Assembly (NCBI GenBank): GCA_944326635.1
Contig: CALVEU010000002.1
Span: 1 to 63,769, forward strand
Length of the DNA stretch: 63,769 nucleotides
Source: Candidatus Gastranaerophilales bacterium
GTDB lineage: Bacteria > Cyanobacteriota > Vampirovibrionia > Gastranaerophilales > Gastranaerophilaceae
Direction: 5' to 3'
Shown here: positions 25,071 to 33,767 of the stretch, in pieces
How positions within the stretch are numbered: position 1 is the stretch's first letter
Layout: every line of letters starts with the position of its first letter
Notes under the pieces: model-generated
Told to the model about the DNA's origin: nothing
Database searches by the model: none
What the model saw: only the letters and a program-made list of their open reading frames with translations
Made by a program: the position numbers and the translations under genes

Positions 25071-26540
25071 TTATCTTTGGGTTGTAATATTTAATGTATT
25101 TACAACTCTCAGCATTAATTCATTCCAAGTTTCTTTTTTTTCTAAGCGGAATAATTTAACGCTGTCATACCAGTCGCAGTGGGTTAAATCCATATGCCAT
25201 CTCCAGTTGTAATTATAAGGTAGCAGAACAATACAAGGTTTACCCATAGCTCCTGCAAGGTGTGCTAAAGATGTATCACTGCATATTACTAGATCTATAT
25301 TTTCTAAAGCTCCTGCTGTGTCAGAAAAATTTTTAAAGCTGCTAGCTAAATCAGTTATGTCGTATTTGGAAGATAATTTTTCAAATTCTTCTGAACCTTC
25401 AAATGTTTGAGCTGAATATACTTTTACATTTGGGATGTCAAATAGTGGAGCAAAAGCTTCTACATTTATTACTCTATCAGTTTCGTAATAAGTGTTCCCT
25501 TGCCATTTTATTGCGATTTTAAATTTATCATTGTTAAAGAAGTTTTCTTTATAATACTGAACTTTTTCAGGTACAGCTTTTAAATATTTATCGTGATACA
25601 TAAATACTTCTTCATTATTAAGCCCTAAAACGTATGGCAGGCTAAGAAAAGGAAGGTGGACATCAAAATTGATTTTGTCTTCTTCGTAAAATAAATTCAT
25701 AATTTCCACGTTAGGGAAATTATCTTTAAATAGTTGTACTAAAGCTTTTTGGGGTTTTAGAATTATTTTTTTACATCTTTTTTGAAGTTCTGGAAGGTAT
25801 CTTGCAAACATAATCATATCGCCAAAACCAGCTTCATAGTATGTGTATAAGGTCTTATCTGAAATATCTTCTCCTCTCCATATTGGAGCTTTTTTTATAA
25901 TATTTGGATATGTTACTTGCTGGGATATAATTGCAGTATTTCTGCATAGTCTGTTTTCAAAATACTTTAGTCCTGTTTGGTAGTCTTTTATTCTTAAATA
26001 TCCCAAAGATAAGAAATATAAAACCTCTTTGTCATTAGGATTTATTTCATGACATTTTTGAAAATATTCAATTGCCTTTTCTGGTTTATTTAAAAATAGG
26101 TATAAACTTGCAAGGTTGTAACATGCTTTCTCTGATTTAGGATTTATTTCAATGGCTTTGAGGTAAGCTTTTTCATATTCTATATTATTTTTATAGGCAA
26201 GTCCTAATAAAAAGTATATTTCAAATCCGCAAGCTATAGTGTTAGCAGCTTCTTCAAGTGCTTCTATTTCTTTTGAAAAGTCTTTTTTTGCTTCATAAAC
26301 TTTAGCTAAATTTTCATAGAAGTAGGCATCTTTTTTTATTGATAGTGCTTTTGTAATATATTTTTCTGCTATAACTAATTCATTTTTTGCAATCTTTAAA
26401 ATTCCTAATAAATTTAAAACTTCTGCATTATCAGGTGTTTCTTCTAAAATTTCCTTATAAATAGTTTCAGCTTGGTCTAATTCCCCTTTGGAGTGTAATT
26501 TAAACGCTTTATTAAATTTTTCTTTTTCCAAAATATCCAT
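25071..26540 (-). CDS. TPR protein with GT9-like glycosyltransferase domain
   Basis: This 489-aa protein has TPR repeats over about residues 5-200 (for example HSKGELDQAETIYKEILEET and CYNLASLYLFLNKPEKAIEY). A C-terminal domain of about 270 residues follows with YEAGFGDMIMFARYLP, KIAIKWQGN and ENIDLVICSDTSLAHLAGAM, then GKPCIVLLPY. This matches the widespread TPR-linked family related to heptosyltransferases (GT9), where the D.....T...H.A.A..KP block binds the nucleotide sugar. It probably glycosylates a protein or envelope glycan. It is monocistronic, convergent with the methyltransferase gene (no gap). Confidence 0.75.
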   Translation of the reverse strand: MDILEKEKFNKAFKLHSKGELDQAETIYKEILEETPDNAEVLNLLGILKIAKNELVIAEKYITKALSIKKDAYFYENLAKVYEAKKDFSKEIEALEEAANTIACGFEIYFLLGLAYKNNIEYEKAYLKAIEINPKSEKACYNLASLYLFLNKPEKAIEYFQKCHEINPNDKEVLYFLSLGYLRIKDYQTGLKYFENRLCRNTAIISQQVTYPNIIKKAPIWRGEDISDKTLYTYYEAGFGDMIMFARYLPELQKRCKKIILKPQKALVQLFKDNFPNVEIMNLFYEEDKINFDVHLPFLSLPYVLGLNNEEVFMYHDKYLKAVPEKVQYYKENFFNNDKFKIAIKWQGNTYYETDRVINVEAFAPLFDIPNVKVYSAQTFEGSEEFEKLSSKYDITDLASSFKNFSDTAGALENIDLVICSDTSLAHLAGAMGKPCIVLLPYNYNWRWHMDLTHCDWYDSVKLFRLEKKETWNELMLRVVNTLNITTQR

Positions 26541-26865
26541 AATCGATTATATACAGATTTCTTTAAAAAAATCAAAAAATCTCATGCATTTAAAGGATAA
26601 AATATCTAAAAATGTAGTTTATTCTATGAATATACATCAGGTGTGTGGTAAAAATACTAAAAAGCATGCCCTAAAAGAGACAATATTACAAAATATTAAC
26701 CAAACTTGAAGAAATGTAAAATTAGCTGAAAACATGTCATCATCATGGTTTCGGGGAAAATTTAAAAGCGGAGGAACGGTTTAAAATAAAAAAGTTGTCC
26801 ACCTTAGATGTATAGAGTACAATTAATAATATATTCAACTTCTTGTAGAGGTAGGATGATTATTT
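26541..26865. other. 325-bp intergenic region before yggS
   Basis: No convincing gene is seen. A short open frame at 26488-26709 overlaps the start of the TPR gene and has no ribosome binding site or family resemblance. Near 26745-26785 the sequence becomes unusually GC-rich for its surroundings (TTTCGGGGAAAA then GCGGAGGAACGG), which may be a structured RNA fragment. The yggS promoter (26795-26823) lies downstream of it. Confidence 0.4.
26795..26823 (+). promoter_or_regulatory. Promoter of yggS-sepF
   Basis: TTGTCC (26795-26800) and TACAAT (26818-26823) are spaced 17 nt. The start of yggS follows 42 nt later, with AGAGGTAGGA as ribosome binding site. Confidence 0.65.
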
Positions 26866-27531
26866 ATGGACAATACAGTTAGACAAAATCTTTTACGGAT
26901 ACAGGAAGAAATCGCACCTTATACACCAAATATCATAGCGGTTACAAAGTATTTTGACGAAAGTGCAATGATCAATGCATATAATGCAGGATTAAGAAAT
27001 TTCGCAGAATCGAGAGTAATTGAGGCAATTGAGAAGATAAATAATCTTCCTGCAGATGTGAAAAATAATTCAAAATTTCATTTTATCGGACATCTCCAAA
27101 CAAATAAAGTGAAAAAAGTTATAGGTCATTTTGATTATATTCATTCTGTAGATTCATATAAACTTGCAAAAGTAATATCAGATGAAGCTTGTCATGCTGA
27201 GAAAGTTCAAAAAATTCTTCTTCAAGTCAATAATGCAAATGAAGAACAAAAATTTGGATTTTCTAAAGAAGAAATATTTGAGGTCTTTAATTCAATAAAA
27301 GAACTTCCAAATATTGAAATTTGTGGGTTAATGAATATGGCACCTTTAGGGGCTCAAGAGGAAGAATTAAATTATTTATTTGAAGATATTTTGCAAATTA
27401 AATTGAGACTTGAAAAAGAATTTAATTACAAATTAAAAGAATTGTCTATGGGGATGAGTCAGGATTACAAAATCGCAGTAAAACACGGTGCGACAATGCT
27501 TAGGATTGGTAGAAAATTATTTATAAAGTAA
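26866..27531 (+). CDS. yggS: PLP homeostasis protein, YggS/PROSC family
   Basis: YggS proteins bind pyridoxal phosphate in an alanine-racemase-like barrel and help control free PLP. No catalytic reaction is established. The PLP lysine is visible in IIAVTKYF (about residue 24). HFIGHLQTNKVK, the family's most conserved block, follows at about residues 72-83, with GLMNMAP, LSMGMSQDYKIAVKHGATMLR near residue 200, and IGRKLF at the C-terminus. The length of 221 aa is normal. It precedes sepF by 19 nt, the same order as in cyanobacteria, where both lie with division genes. Confidence 0.95.
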   Translation: MDNTVRQNLLRIQEEIAPYTPNIIAVTKYFDESAMINAYNAGLRNFAESRVIEAIEKINNLPADVKNNSKFHFIGHLQTNKVKKVIGHFDYIHSVDSYKLAKVISDEACHAEKVQKILLQVNNANEEQKFGFSKEEIFEVFNSIKELPNIEICGLMNMAPLGAQEEELNYLFEDILQIKLRLEKEFNYKLKELSMGMSQDYKIAVKHGATMLRIGRKLFIK

Positions 27532-27550
27532 GATAAACGGAGGAAAAACG

Positions 27551-28054
27551 GTGGCAGTAGTAACAGACAAAATTAAATCAGTAGTAGATTTTTTAGTAAA
27601 AGGTTTTGAACCAAGAGAAACAATTTTTGATGAGATGGCTCAGGAAGCAGATATTGATTATCCTGTAGAAGATAACGTAGCTCTTCAGCCAGAATATTCT
27701 TATCAACAACCTTCAGTTGACAGAACAAATGAAATTAAAGTTGTAAGCCATCCTAATTTTAAAGGTTATGAAGTAAAAGTTATGGAACCTCGCTCTTTTG
27801 AAGATGCAGCTACTATTGTTCAACATCTAAGAAACAGAAAAACCATCGTTTTAAACCTTCACCTATTGGATAAAGAACAATCACAAAGAACAATTGATTT
27901 TGTATGTGGTGCTGCTCATGCATTAGATGGCAAACCTCAAAAAGTTGGCGATTTAGTATTTGTATTTACTCCAAGCAATGTAACTTTGTCTGTTGATGTA
28001 AATGCTAATCAAAATAAATTTAATGACTCATTGTGGAGAGCTCCTTTACAATAA
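27551..28054 (+). CDS. sepF: Cell division protein SepF
   Basis: SepF links the FtsZ ring to the membrane. This 167-aa protein has an N-terminal amphipathic segment (VVTDKIKSVVDFLVKGF), an acidic linker with Gln and Pro, and a C-terminal domain (about residues 72-155: VKVMEPRSFEDAATIVQHLR, then VLNLHLLDKEQSQRTIDFVCG and GDLVFVFTPSNV) that is the standard SepF fold binding the FtsZ tail. The start GTG 27551 is preceded by GGAGGA. It is followed by a terminator. ftsZ itself lies 1.9 kb downstream. Confidence 0.95.
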   Translation: MAVVTDKIKSVVDFLVKGFEPRETIFDEMAQEADIDYPVEDNVALQPEYSYQQPSVDRTNEIKVVSHPNFKGYEVKVMEPRSFEDAATIVQHLRNRKTIVLNLHLLDKEQSQRTIDFVCGAAHALDGKPQKVGDLVFVFTPSNVTLSVDVNANQNKFNDSLWRAPLQ

Positions 28055-28092
28055 GTCAAAATAATATGAGAAAGAGAGAGATAGTTGAATAT

Positions 28093-28117
28093 GAGGCATT
28101 TTATGCCTCTTTTTTTT
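28093..28117 (+). terminator. Terminator after sepF
   Basis: GAGGCAT and ATGCCTC form a 7-bp stem with a 3-nt loop (28093-28109), followed by eight T. Confidence 0.85.
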
Positions 28118-28145
28118 ATATGTTGAAAAGATTGTAAAATTTTGT

Positions 28146-28151
28146 TATAAT
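28146..28151 (+). promoter_or_regulatory. -10 box of pilin B cassette
   Basis: TTGTTATAAT occurs 28 nt before the ATG of pilin B. The identical ten bases occur 27 nt before the ATG of pilin C (38561-38570), and GCTATAAT before pilins A and E, which suggests a common promoter design. Confidence 0.6.
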
Positions 28152-28179
28152 TAATTTGTATAGTATGAAAGGAGCATTT

Positions 28180-28904
28180 ATGTTTAGATTGTTAAGTAAA
28201 GTAAGCCGGGGGGGGGGCATAATTTAGGCTCCTACAGAGGTTTTACTCTCGCAGAAGTATTAGTAACTTTGGGTATTATTGGCATTGTTTCAGCAATGAC
28301 AGTTCCGACTTTGATGCAAAATTATCAAAGAAAAAGTTATGTTATTCAATTACATAAAGTTTATAATGAAACTTTGCAAGTACTGGAAATGTTTCAAACA
28401 GATAGAAATGCTGTAAATTTGAAAGAAGCTGGTTTAACATCGCAAGATTCAGTAGATAAAATGATTAAGACTTATTTTAAAGTTATTAAAGAGTGTGATT
28501 CAATGACTGAATGTTTTGCAGATCAGTATAAAAAACTTGATGGTACAGTTGAAAATGATAAAATGTTTTCTAGAAATTTAAAATCTTATGTTTTAGCAAG
28601 TGGTGCATCGATTAGACCTGCATATTATGTAGAGGGACCTAATAAAATAATCAATATGGCTGTTGATGTGAATGGAGCACAAGGACCGAATGTTCAAGGT
28701 CGGGATTTGTTTTGGATTTATATATATAATAATGGCAGGGTTGATGATTTTGGAGATGATGCTAATGTTAATGCTCCTTTGACCAATGAACAAAGAGAGG
28801 ATATATATAAAAAATACTGTCAATCTCTAGAAGAAGCTCCAGATGCAGGTGGTGGAGGTTGTTTTGGTAGAATTCTTAATGATAATTGGGAAATGACTTA
28901 TTAA
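28180..28904 (+). CDS. Type IV pseudopilin B, frameshifted at poly-G (OFF)
   Basis: From ATG 28180, with GAAAGGAG 6 nt upstream, translation runs into a G tract (28208-28217, 10 G) and stops at TAG 28225-28227 after 15 residues. Adding one G opens a frame that aligns residue for residue with pilin C: ten leader residues, GGG, HNLGSYRG, then FTLAEVLVTLG and a pilin body ending NDNWEMTY at 28904. No in-frame ATG exists between the tract and the pilin helix, only a TTG inside the helix. So the intact gene needs 8 or 11 G. The body carries DVNGAQGPNVQGRDLF and several Cys. It is read here as phase OFF. A sequencing error is the alternative. Confidence 0.82.
28208..28217 (+). repeat. Poly-G tract, 10 G, in pilin B leader
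   Basis: An uninterrupted run of ten G follows CC and precedes CAT. One more G would restore the pilin frame. Confidence 0.9.
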
Positions 28905-28907
28905 ATC

Positions 28908-28937
28908 AAAAAAGAGCTTTTTATAAGCTCTTTTTTA
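28908..28937 (+). terminator. Terminator after pilin B
   Basis: AAGAGCTT and AAGCTCTT form a stem flanked by A and T runs just after the TAA. It makes pilin B a self-contained unit. Confidence 0.85.
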
Positions 28938-28976
28938 TTTGCTTAAATAATAAAATTATGTTATATTTGCTTCGTT

Positions 28977-29780
28977 ATGGAAATGAAAAATTTTGCTGTT
29001 TGTTATAATCAAGAAATATCTCATTCTGTTGAGATAAAAGATAAGCTCGTTAAAATTCTTATAAGTAAAGGACTGACTGTTGAGGTTTTGAATATTGATG
29101 GTTTAAAAGATGGCTTTGATTTTGTCTTTGTAATAGGGGGAGATGGTACTATTTTAAAAACGGCAAGATTTTATGCAAAGTATAAAACTCCAATTTTTGG
29201 TATAAATTTAGGACGTTTAGGCTTTTTGTCACAATCTTCTAAAGAGGATATTGAAAAATCTGTTGATGAGATTTTAAAAGGTAATTTTGTTATTGAAGAT
29301 CGTATAATGTTGCAAAGTGGGCATTTTACCGCATTGAATGATTTTGTGATTAGGGGCCAAGATATGGGAAGAACATCTCGTTTCTCTTTGAAAATTAATG
29401 ATAAATTTGTATGTGACTATCTTGCTGATGGTATTATTGTTTCAACACCAACTGGTTCTACAGCTTATGGGTTATCAGCTGGCGGTCCTGTTTTATCTCC
29501 AAGTTTGAATGTTTTTGAAATTGTCCCGATTTGTCCCCATACTTTGACAGCAAGACCAATCGTTGTTCCGGATTATGAAAAAATTACAGTTTCTACAGAT
29601 TCAAGTTCAAAATCCGTTTTATCTACTGATGGTCAAGAATTGTATGAAATTAATTCAGATATTGTAATTGAAAAATCTATTTATACTGCTAAACTCGCGT
29701 TGTTGAAAAATTCGGAATTTTACTCTATATTAAAGAATAAATTACATTGGGCAATGCCGCCTGCCTACGAAAATTATTAA
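28977..29780 (+). CDS. nadK: NAD kinase
   Basis: NadK phosphorylates NAD to NADP. Visible motifs are VIGGDGTILKTAR (GGDGT, about residues 52-64), FGINLGRLGFL, LNDFVIRG (the NE/D-type adenine site, about 121-128), DGIIVSTPTGSTAYGLSAGG and HTLTARPIVVP. The length of 267 aa fits. The ATG has no ribosome binding site. A TTATAT box (28961-28966) ends 10 nt before it, with TTGCTT 16 nt further upstream, so the mRNA may be nearly leaderless. Confidence 0.95.
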   Translation: MEMKNFAVCYNQEISHSVEIKDKLVKILISKGLTVEVLNIDGLKDGFDFVFVIGGDGTILKTARFYAKYKTPIFGINLGRLGFLSQSSKEDIEKSVDEILKGNFVIEDRIMLQSGHFTALNDFVIRGQDMGRTSRFSLKINDKFVCDYLADGIIVSTPTGSTAYGLSAGGPVLSPSLNVFEIVPICPHTLTARPIVVPDYEKITVSTDSSSKSVLSTDGQELYEINSDIVIEKSIYTAKLALLKNSEFYSILKNKLHWAMPPAYENY

Positions 29781-29854
29781 TATTATCTTTTTGTAATTTG
29801 ATTAGCATTATTCCGATTTATATTAATTTTTGTTCATATTTTTTAAGTAAATTC

Positions 29855-29883
29855 TTGTACTTTTTTTCTATTTAAAATAGTAT
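29855..29883 (+). promoter_or_regulatory. Possible ftsZ promoter
   Basis: TTGTAC (29855-29860) and TAGTAT (29878-29883) are spaced 17 nt. A second -10-like TATACT lies at 29889-29894. The 156-bp spacer between nadK and ftsZ has no terminator, so read-through is also possible. Confidence 0.4.
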
Positions 29884-29938
29884 GTTATTATACTATTGTA
29901 GATAGACAACTATACAATTATATAAAAGAGGTAACAAA

Positions 29939-31126
29939 GTGGAAAATTTCGTATCAGATATCTTTGCTAAAAAAGATGAAACAACAAGCAATGATCAAAC
30001 TCAAAGGTCTCCAATTAATCCTACTAATATTAAAGTAATCGGTGTTGGCGGCGGCGGTGGAAATGCTGTTAACCGAATGATTAAAGCAGGACTTTCTGGT
30101 GTTGAGTTCTGGTTAATGAATACAGATTTACAAGTTTTAGAATACGGCCAAACTAAAAATAGAATTCAGCTAGGTGCTAAATCTACAGCTGGTCTTGGTG
30201 CTGGAGGAGATCCTTCAGTAGGAGAAAAAGCTGCAGAAGAAGCTCAACAAGAAATTACTGAAGCATTAGATGGCGCTGATATGGTATTTATCACAGCAGG
30301 TATGGGTGGTGGAACTGGTACTGGTGCTGCTCCTGTAGTTGCAAAAATTGCTAAAGAATTAGGAATTTTAACAATCGCAGTTGTTACAAAACCTTTCACT
30401 TGGGAAGGTCGTAAAAGACAAAATCAAGCTAACCAAGGTTTAGAAAAACTAAGAGAAGCTGTTGATGCTGTAATTATCATTCCAAATGATAAATTGCTTC
30501 AAGTTGTTGATAGACAAGTAACATTGACAGAATCATTTATTATTGTAGATGAAGTATTATTAAGAGGTGTTCAAGGTATTTCAGATATTATTACTGTTCC
30601 TGGACTTATTAACGTTGACTTCGCAGATGTTAAATGTGTTATGCAGGCATCTGGCTCAGCCCTTATGGGTATTGGTCGTGGTCAAGGTGAAGGTAGAGCT
30701 GTTAAAGCTGCTGAAATTGCTATCAATTCTCAACTTCTTGAATCTTCAATCAATGGTGCAACTGGTGTAATTGTTAATATCACCGGTGGCCCTGATATGA
30801 CTCTTCATGAAATATCTGATGCTGCAAATATTATTCATGACGCTGTAAATGATGATGCTACTGTAATTATTGGTACAGCTGTTAATGAAAATATTCAAGG
30901 AGAAATTCAAATTACTGTAATTGCTACAGGTTTTGAAATGAAAAATCAGCAACCAGAAGTAAAAACTGATGTAAAACAATTGAGTGCATCTGATTTCTTT
31001 GCTGGTACATTTAATTCAAATTCAAATGTAAATTCTCAACCTCAGCAAACAGTTAGAAGATCTTCAATGCCGGAAGTTTCTCCAAGTTTTACTAATATTG
31101 AAATTCCGGATTTCTTAAAAAAATAA
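29939..31126 (+). CDS. ftsZ: Cell division protein FtsZ
   Basis: FtsZ is the tubulin-like GTPase that forms the division ring. Hallmarks are [16 protein letters not shown] near residue 32, MNTDLQVL, the tubulin signature [15 protein letters not shown] (about residues 121-135), the T7 loop [11 protein letters not shown], and a short C-terminal tail ending IEIPDFLKK, the usual contact site for SepF and other partners. The length of 395 aa is normal. The start is GTG 29939 with AGAGG upstream. It is followed by two hairpin terminators. Confidence 0.98.
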   Translation: MENFVSDIFAKKDETTSNDQTQRSPINPTNIKVIGVGGGGGNAVNRMIKAGLSGVEFWLMNTDLQVLEYGQTKNRIQLGAKSTAGLGAGGDPSVGEKAAEEAQQEITEALDGADMVFITAGMGGGTGTGAAPVVAKIAKELGILTIAVVTKPFTWEGRKRQNQANQGLEKLREAVDAVIIIPNDKLLQVVDRQVTLTESFIIVDEVLLRGVQGISDIITVPGLINVDFADVKCVMQASGSALMGIGRGQGEGRAVKAAEIAINSQLLESSINGATGVIVNITGGPDMTLHEISDAANIIHDAVNDDATVIIGTAVNENIQGEIQITVIATGFEMKNQQPEVKTDVKQLSASDFFAGTFNSNSNVNSQPQQTVRRSSMPEVSPSFTNIEIPDFLKK

Positions 31127-31161
31127 ATCACACTAACTAAAGTTGGAATATGAGAAAGATT

Positions 31162-31193
31162 AAATAGAGTGGTTATTAACCACTCTATTTTTT
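31162..31193 (+). terminator. Terminator after ftsZ
   Basis: AATAGAGTGGTT (31163-31174) pairs with AACCACTCTATT (31178-31189), followed by a T run. Confidence 0.85.
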
Positions 31194-31222
31194 ATTATTT
31201 CTAATAAGTATAAATAAACAAT

Positions 31223-31259
31223 AAAAAACGCTTTTTGTTTTACACAAAAAGCGTTTTTT
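31223..31259. terminator. Bidirectional terminator between ftsZ and fba
   Basis: A perfect 15-bp stem (31223-31237 with 31245-31259) with a 7-nt loop is flanked by six A and six T, serving chiefly the leftward fba transcript. Confidence 0.85.
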
Positions 31260-31277
31260 AAGTTTAAAAATTTAAAA

Positions 31278-32237
31278 TTAGTCTTTAGCGTGTCCAGCTG
31301 TACCAAGAACGTCACGCATTTTGTGCATAACCATTTCTTTAACAGCTGTTCTGCCAGGTCCCATGTATTCACGTGGGTCAAATTTTTCAGGGTGTTCAAC
31401 AAAGAATTCTCTGATAGTTGAAGTCATAGCTAATCTTAAATCTGTATCGATGTTAATTTTAGCTACACCGTGTTTAGAAGCATATGCTAACATATCTTCT
31501 GGAACACCTTGAGCGTTTGGTAATTGTCCACCGAATTGATTACATTTAGCAACAAATTCAGCTGGAACTGAAGATGAACCGTGTAATACTAATGGGAAGT
31601 CATATCCTACAGCTTCGTTTACTGCTTTTTTAATTTCAGCAAGTCTTTCGAAGTCTAATTTAGCTTCGCCAGAGAATTTGTAAGCACCGTGAGATGTTCC
31701 GATTGCTACTGCTAATGAGTCACAACCAGTTTCTTTAACAAATCTAGCAGCTTCTTGAGGATCAGTGTATGTTGAATCTGCAGCATGAACTTTAACATCA
31801 TCTTCAACACCAGCAAGTTTTCCAAGTTCTGCTTCTACAGATACGCCTCTTTCATGAGCATAATCTACAACTTTTTTTGTTAATGCGATGTTTTCTTCTA
31901 ATGGGAATCTAGAACCATCAATCATAACTGATGAAAATCCGCCATCAATACAAGCTTTACAAATTTCAAAATCAGCACCGTGATCTAAGTGTAAAGCGAT
32001 AGGAACTGTAGTTGTAGCTAAAGCAGCTTCAACTAATTTGATTAAATAAGTTTGGTTTGCATATTTTCTAGCACCTGCAGAAACTTGTAAAATAATAGGT
32101 GATTGAGTTTCTTCAGCAGCTTCTGCAATACCTTGCAAAATTTCCATGTTGTTAACATTGTAAGCACCAATAGCGTATCCGCCTGCTAATGCTTTTTTGA
32201 ACATTTCGCCTGTTCCAACTAATTTTCTTTCACTCAT
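31278..32237 (-). CDS. fba: Class II fructose-bisphosphate aldolase
   Basis: This zinc enzyme splits fructose-1,6-bisphosphate in glycolysis. Marks are AIGAYNVNNMEILQG near the N-terminus, ALHLDHGADFEICKACIDGG (zinc His and catalytic Asp), VMIDGSRFP, SVEAELGKLAGVEDD, VAIGTSHGAYKF, LVLHGSSSVP and KINIDTDLRLAMT. I chose ATG 32237 with AAGGAG 7 nt upstream, giving 319 aa. An upstream in-frame start at 32273 adds only basic residues and lies beyond the ribosome binding site. It is monocistronic with its own terminator. Confidence 0.95.
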   Translation of the reverse strand: MSERKLVGTGEMFKKALAGGYAIGAYNVNNMEILQGIAEAAEETQSPIILQVSAGARKYANQTYLIKLVEAALATTTVPIALHLDHGADFEICKACIDGGFSSVMIDGSRFPLEENIALTKKVVDYAHERGVSVEAELGKLAGVEDDVKVHAADSTYTDPQEAARFVKETGCDSLAVAIGTSHGAYKFSGEAKLDFERLAEIKKAVNEAVGYDFPLVLHGSSSVPAEFVAKCNQFGGQLPNAQGVPEDMLAYASKHGVAKINIDTDLRLAMTSTIREFFVEHPEKFDPREYMGPGRTAVKEMVMHKMRDVLGTAGHAKD

Positions 32238-32266
32238 TTGAGTTCTCCTTCTTTTTATTTTTCTAG

Positions 32267-32280
32267 CTGACACTTGTCAG
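32267..32280. promoter_or_regulatory. Perfect inverted repeat upstream of fba
   Basis: CTGACA and TGTCAG are separated by two bases. It lies 30 nt before the fba start, in the 5' untranslated region or promoter. It matches the elements at 9180 and 10409 (TGACAAGTGTCA on the minus strand). Confidence 0.45.
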
Positions 32281-32525
32281 AATTTTTTTTTTAGGAAAAA
32301 CCCTTATTTGGGTACATTTATATTACACATGTAAAGTACAACAAACAAAGAAACGGTGCAAGTGTAAAGAAATATTAATATCGTATATACTATTTTACAA
32401 AACCTGATATGACCTGATATAATAGGCTTGTAAGGGAATTAATGAATAAATTGTTAGCAAAAAAAATTTTTTACTTGCTTTGTATAAGCAAGTAAAAGTG
32501 ACGTAAGGAAAATGGAGTATAGACT

Positions 32526-33668
32526 ATGACAATTAGACCTGTGACATCTGCAACTTTAGTAAGTAATTTAAATCAATTAAATTTTGAAGGTAAAAAGAAA
32601 AAAAATTCAAATGCATCTCAACCAGTAAATCAAATTTCTCATAAATTGGCGGTACCTCTTGCAGCTACTGTTTTAGCTATGAGTCCGATGGCTAAGACTT
32701 CAGCTAATTCTAATTTATATGATGTTAATTCTGAAAAAATTGAAGTGATGACTCCAGAAAATAATTTGATAAATGAAGGAAATGTAATAAAAACAAAATC
32801 ATTTGTATTGAATAGAAAATCTGCAGGAGGAGTTCCTTATACTGCAACTTATGATGTAAATTTTGTAAGTAATGATAATGATGATTCAAATTTTGAAAGT
32901 ATACAAATTCTTTATAAAGAAGGTAATGGTGGACCTTCTAAGGGAAGACTTTATACAGTAAATAAATTCAATACTTATAAATTCGGAATAGTTTCAGAAG
33001 ATGGTTCTGAAAGTAATAATTTTTCGCTAGATGAAATCGAGGCATATGATACTCGTATGGGTAAAAACACGTATGGAAATAAAACATATATTACAGATAA
33101 ACCAATTTGTGATTATATTAAATCTCAAATAAAATTGAATGGTAATAATTCTGATGTAAAACCAAATGTCATAGCGAGAAAGATAAGACCTTCATCTGAC
33201 TTAAATTTGCAAAATGTTGCTCCAAAAAATAAAATAAAGGATGCAGCTCCTATTGTTCGTAATAATTATAAACGTGTAGGTTCTGATGATATAGAAGGAT
33301 CTAACGGACAATATAAATTAACTTACTATTCTATGCCTAATAGTGATGAGGTTGATTTGATAACTCTAAAAAAAGATGGATCTCCAGAATTAGCAGTTGG
33401 TAAAAATATTATAGCTACTGGAATATTTAATAGTGGAGATAGTTCTCCTGTTAAGTTAGTGTATGGAATCACAGAACTTTATGATAATAATATGGAAAAA
33501 TATTATTTATCTGATAAAGATTTAGCTATTTTCCTAGTAAATGCTTATAATAGTCCAATAACAAGTGGTATGGTATTTAATTGTGAATCAGTTGAAAGAG
33601 AATATATTTGCCATAGTGGTGTAGTAATGCCATTAGATGGTGAAGATGAGTATGAAGATTTTGAATAG
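32526..33668 (+). CDS. Hypothetical protein with NFEG motif, 380 aa
   Basis: No known family is recognised. The N-terminus has NQLNFEGKKKKN (about residues 16-27), then a hydrophobic stretch (LAVPLAATVLAMSPMA, about 42-57) that could be a signal-anchor or late signal peptide. The remaining 310 residues are polar and beta-rich, with two similar sections around 85-160 and 250-330. The upstream region has a hairpin (32473-32493) and GGAG 7 nt before the ATG. The gene is the first of a pair with the 881-aa protein, but a terminator-like hairpin lies between them. Confidence 0.55.
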   Translation: MTIRPVTSATLVSNLNQLNFEGKKKKNSNASQPVNQISHKLAVPLAATVLAMSPMAKTSANSNLYDVNSEKIEVMTPENNLINEGNVIKTKSFVLNRKSAGGVPYTATYDVNFVSNDNDDSNFESIQILYKEGNGGPSKGRLYTVNKFNTYKFGIVSEDGSESNNFSLDEIEAYDTRMGKNTYGNKTYITDKPICDYIKSQIKLNGNNSDVKPNVIARKIRPSSDLNLQNVAPKNKIKDAAPIVRNNYKRVGSDDIEGSNGQYKLTYYSMPNSDEVDLITLKKDGSPELAVGKNIIATGIFNSGDSSPVKLVYGITELYDNNMEKYYLSDKDLAIFLVNAYNSPITSGMVFNCESVEREYICHSGVVMPLDGEDEYEDFE

Positions 33669-33686
33669 TTGATTGTAAATAATTGT

Positions 33687-33731
33687 AAACATATCAAAAC
33701 ATGTTGAAATACATGTTTTTGGTATGTTTTT
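33687..33731 (+). terminator. Imperfect terminator hairpin
   Basis: AAAACATG (33697-33704) pairs with CATGTTTT (33712-33719), and an outer AAACATA/TATGTTT extends the stem, followed by T-rich sequence. Confidence 0.55.
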
Positions 33732-33767
33732 ATAAATATATGATGTAAAAAAATCAAGAGAGAGCAT

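Noticed and set aside
26488-26709. 73-codon frame at the start of the TPR-glycosyltransferase gene
   Set aside because: It overlaps that gene on the other strand, lacks a ribosome binding site and has no family resemblance.
26740-26790. Possible c-di-AMP (ydaO-type) riboswitch before yggS, from CGGGGAAAA and GCGGAGGAACGG
   Set aside because: The conserved middle parts of that riboswitch are missing and a good promoter (26795-26823) lies downstream of the segment, so it is not in the yggS leader.
30546-30979. Frames on either strand inside ftsZ
   Set aside because: They lie within a clearly conserved gene, have no ribosome binding site and show only shadow composition.
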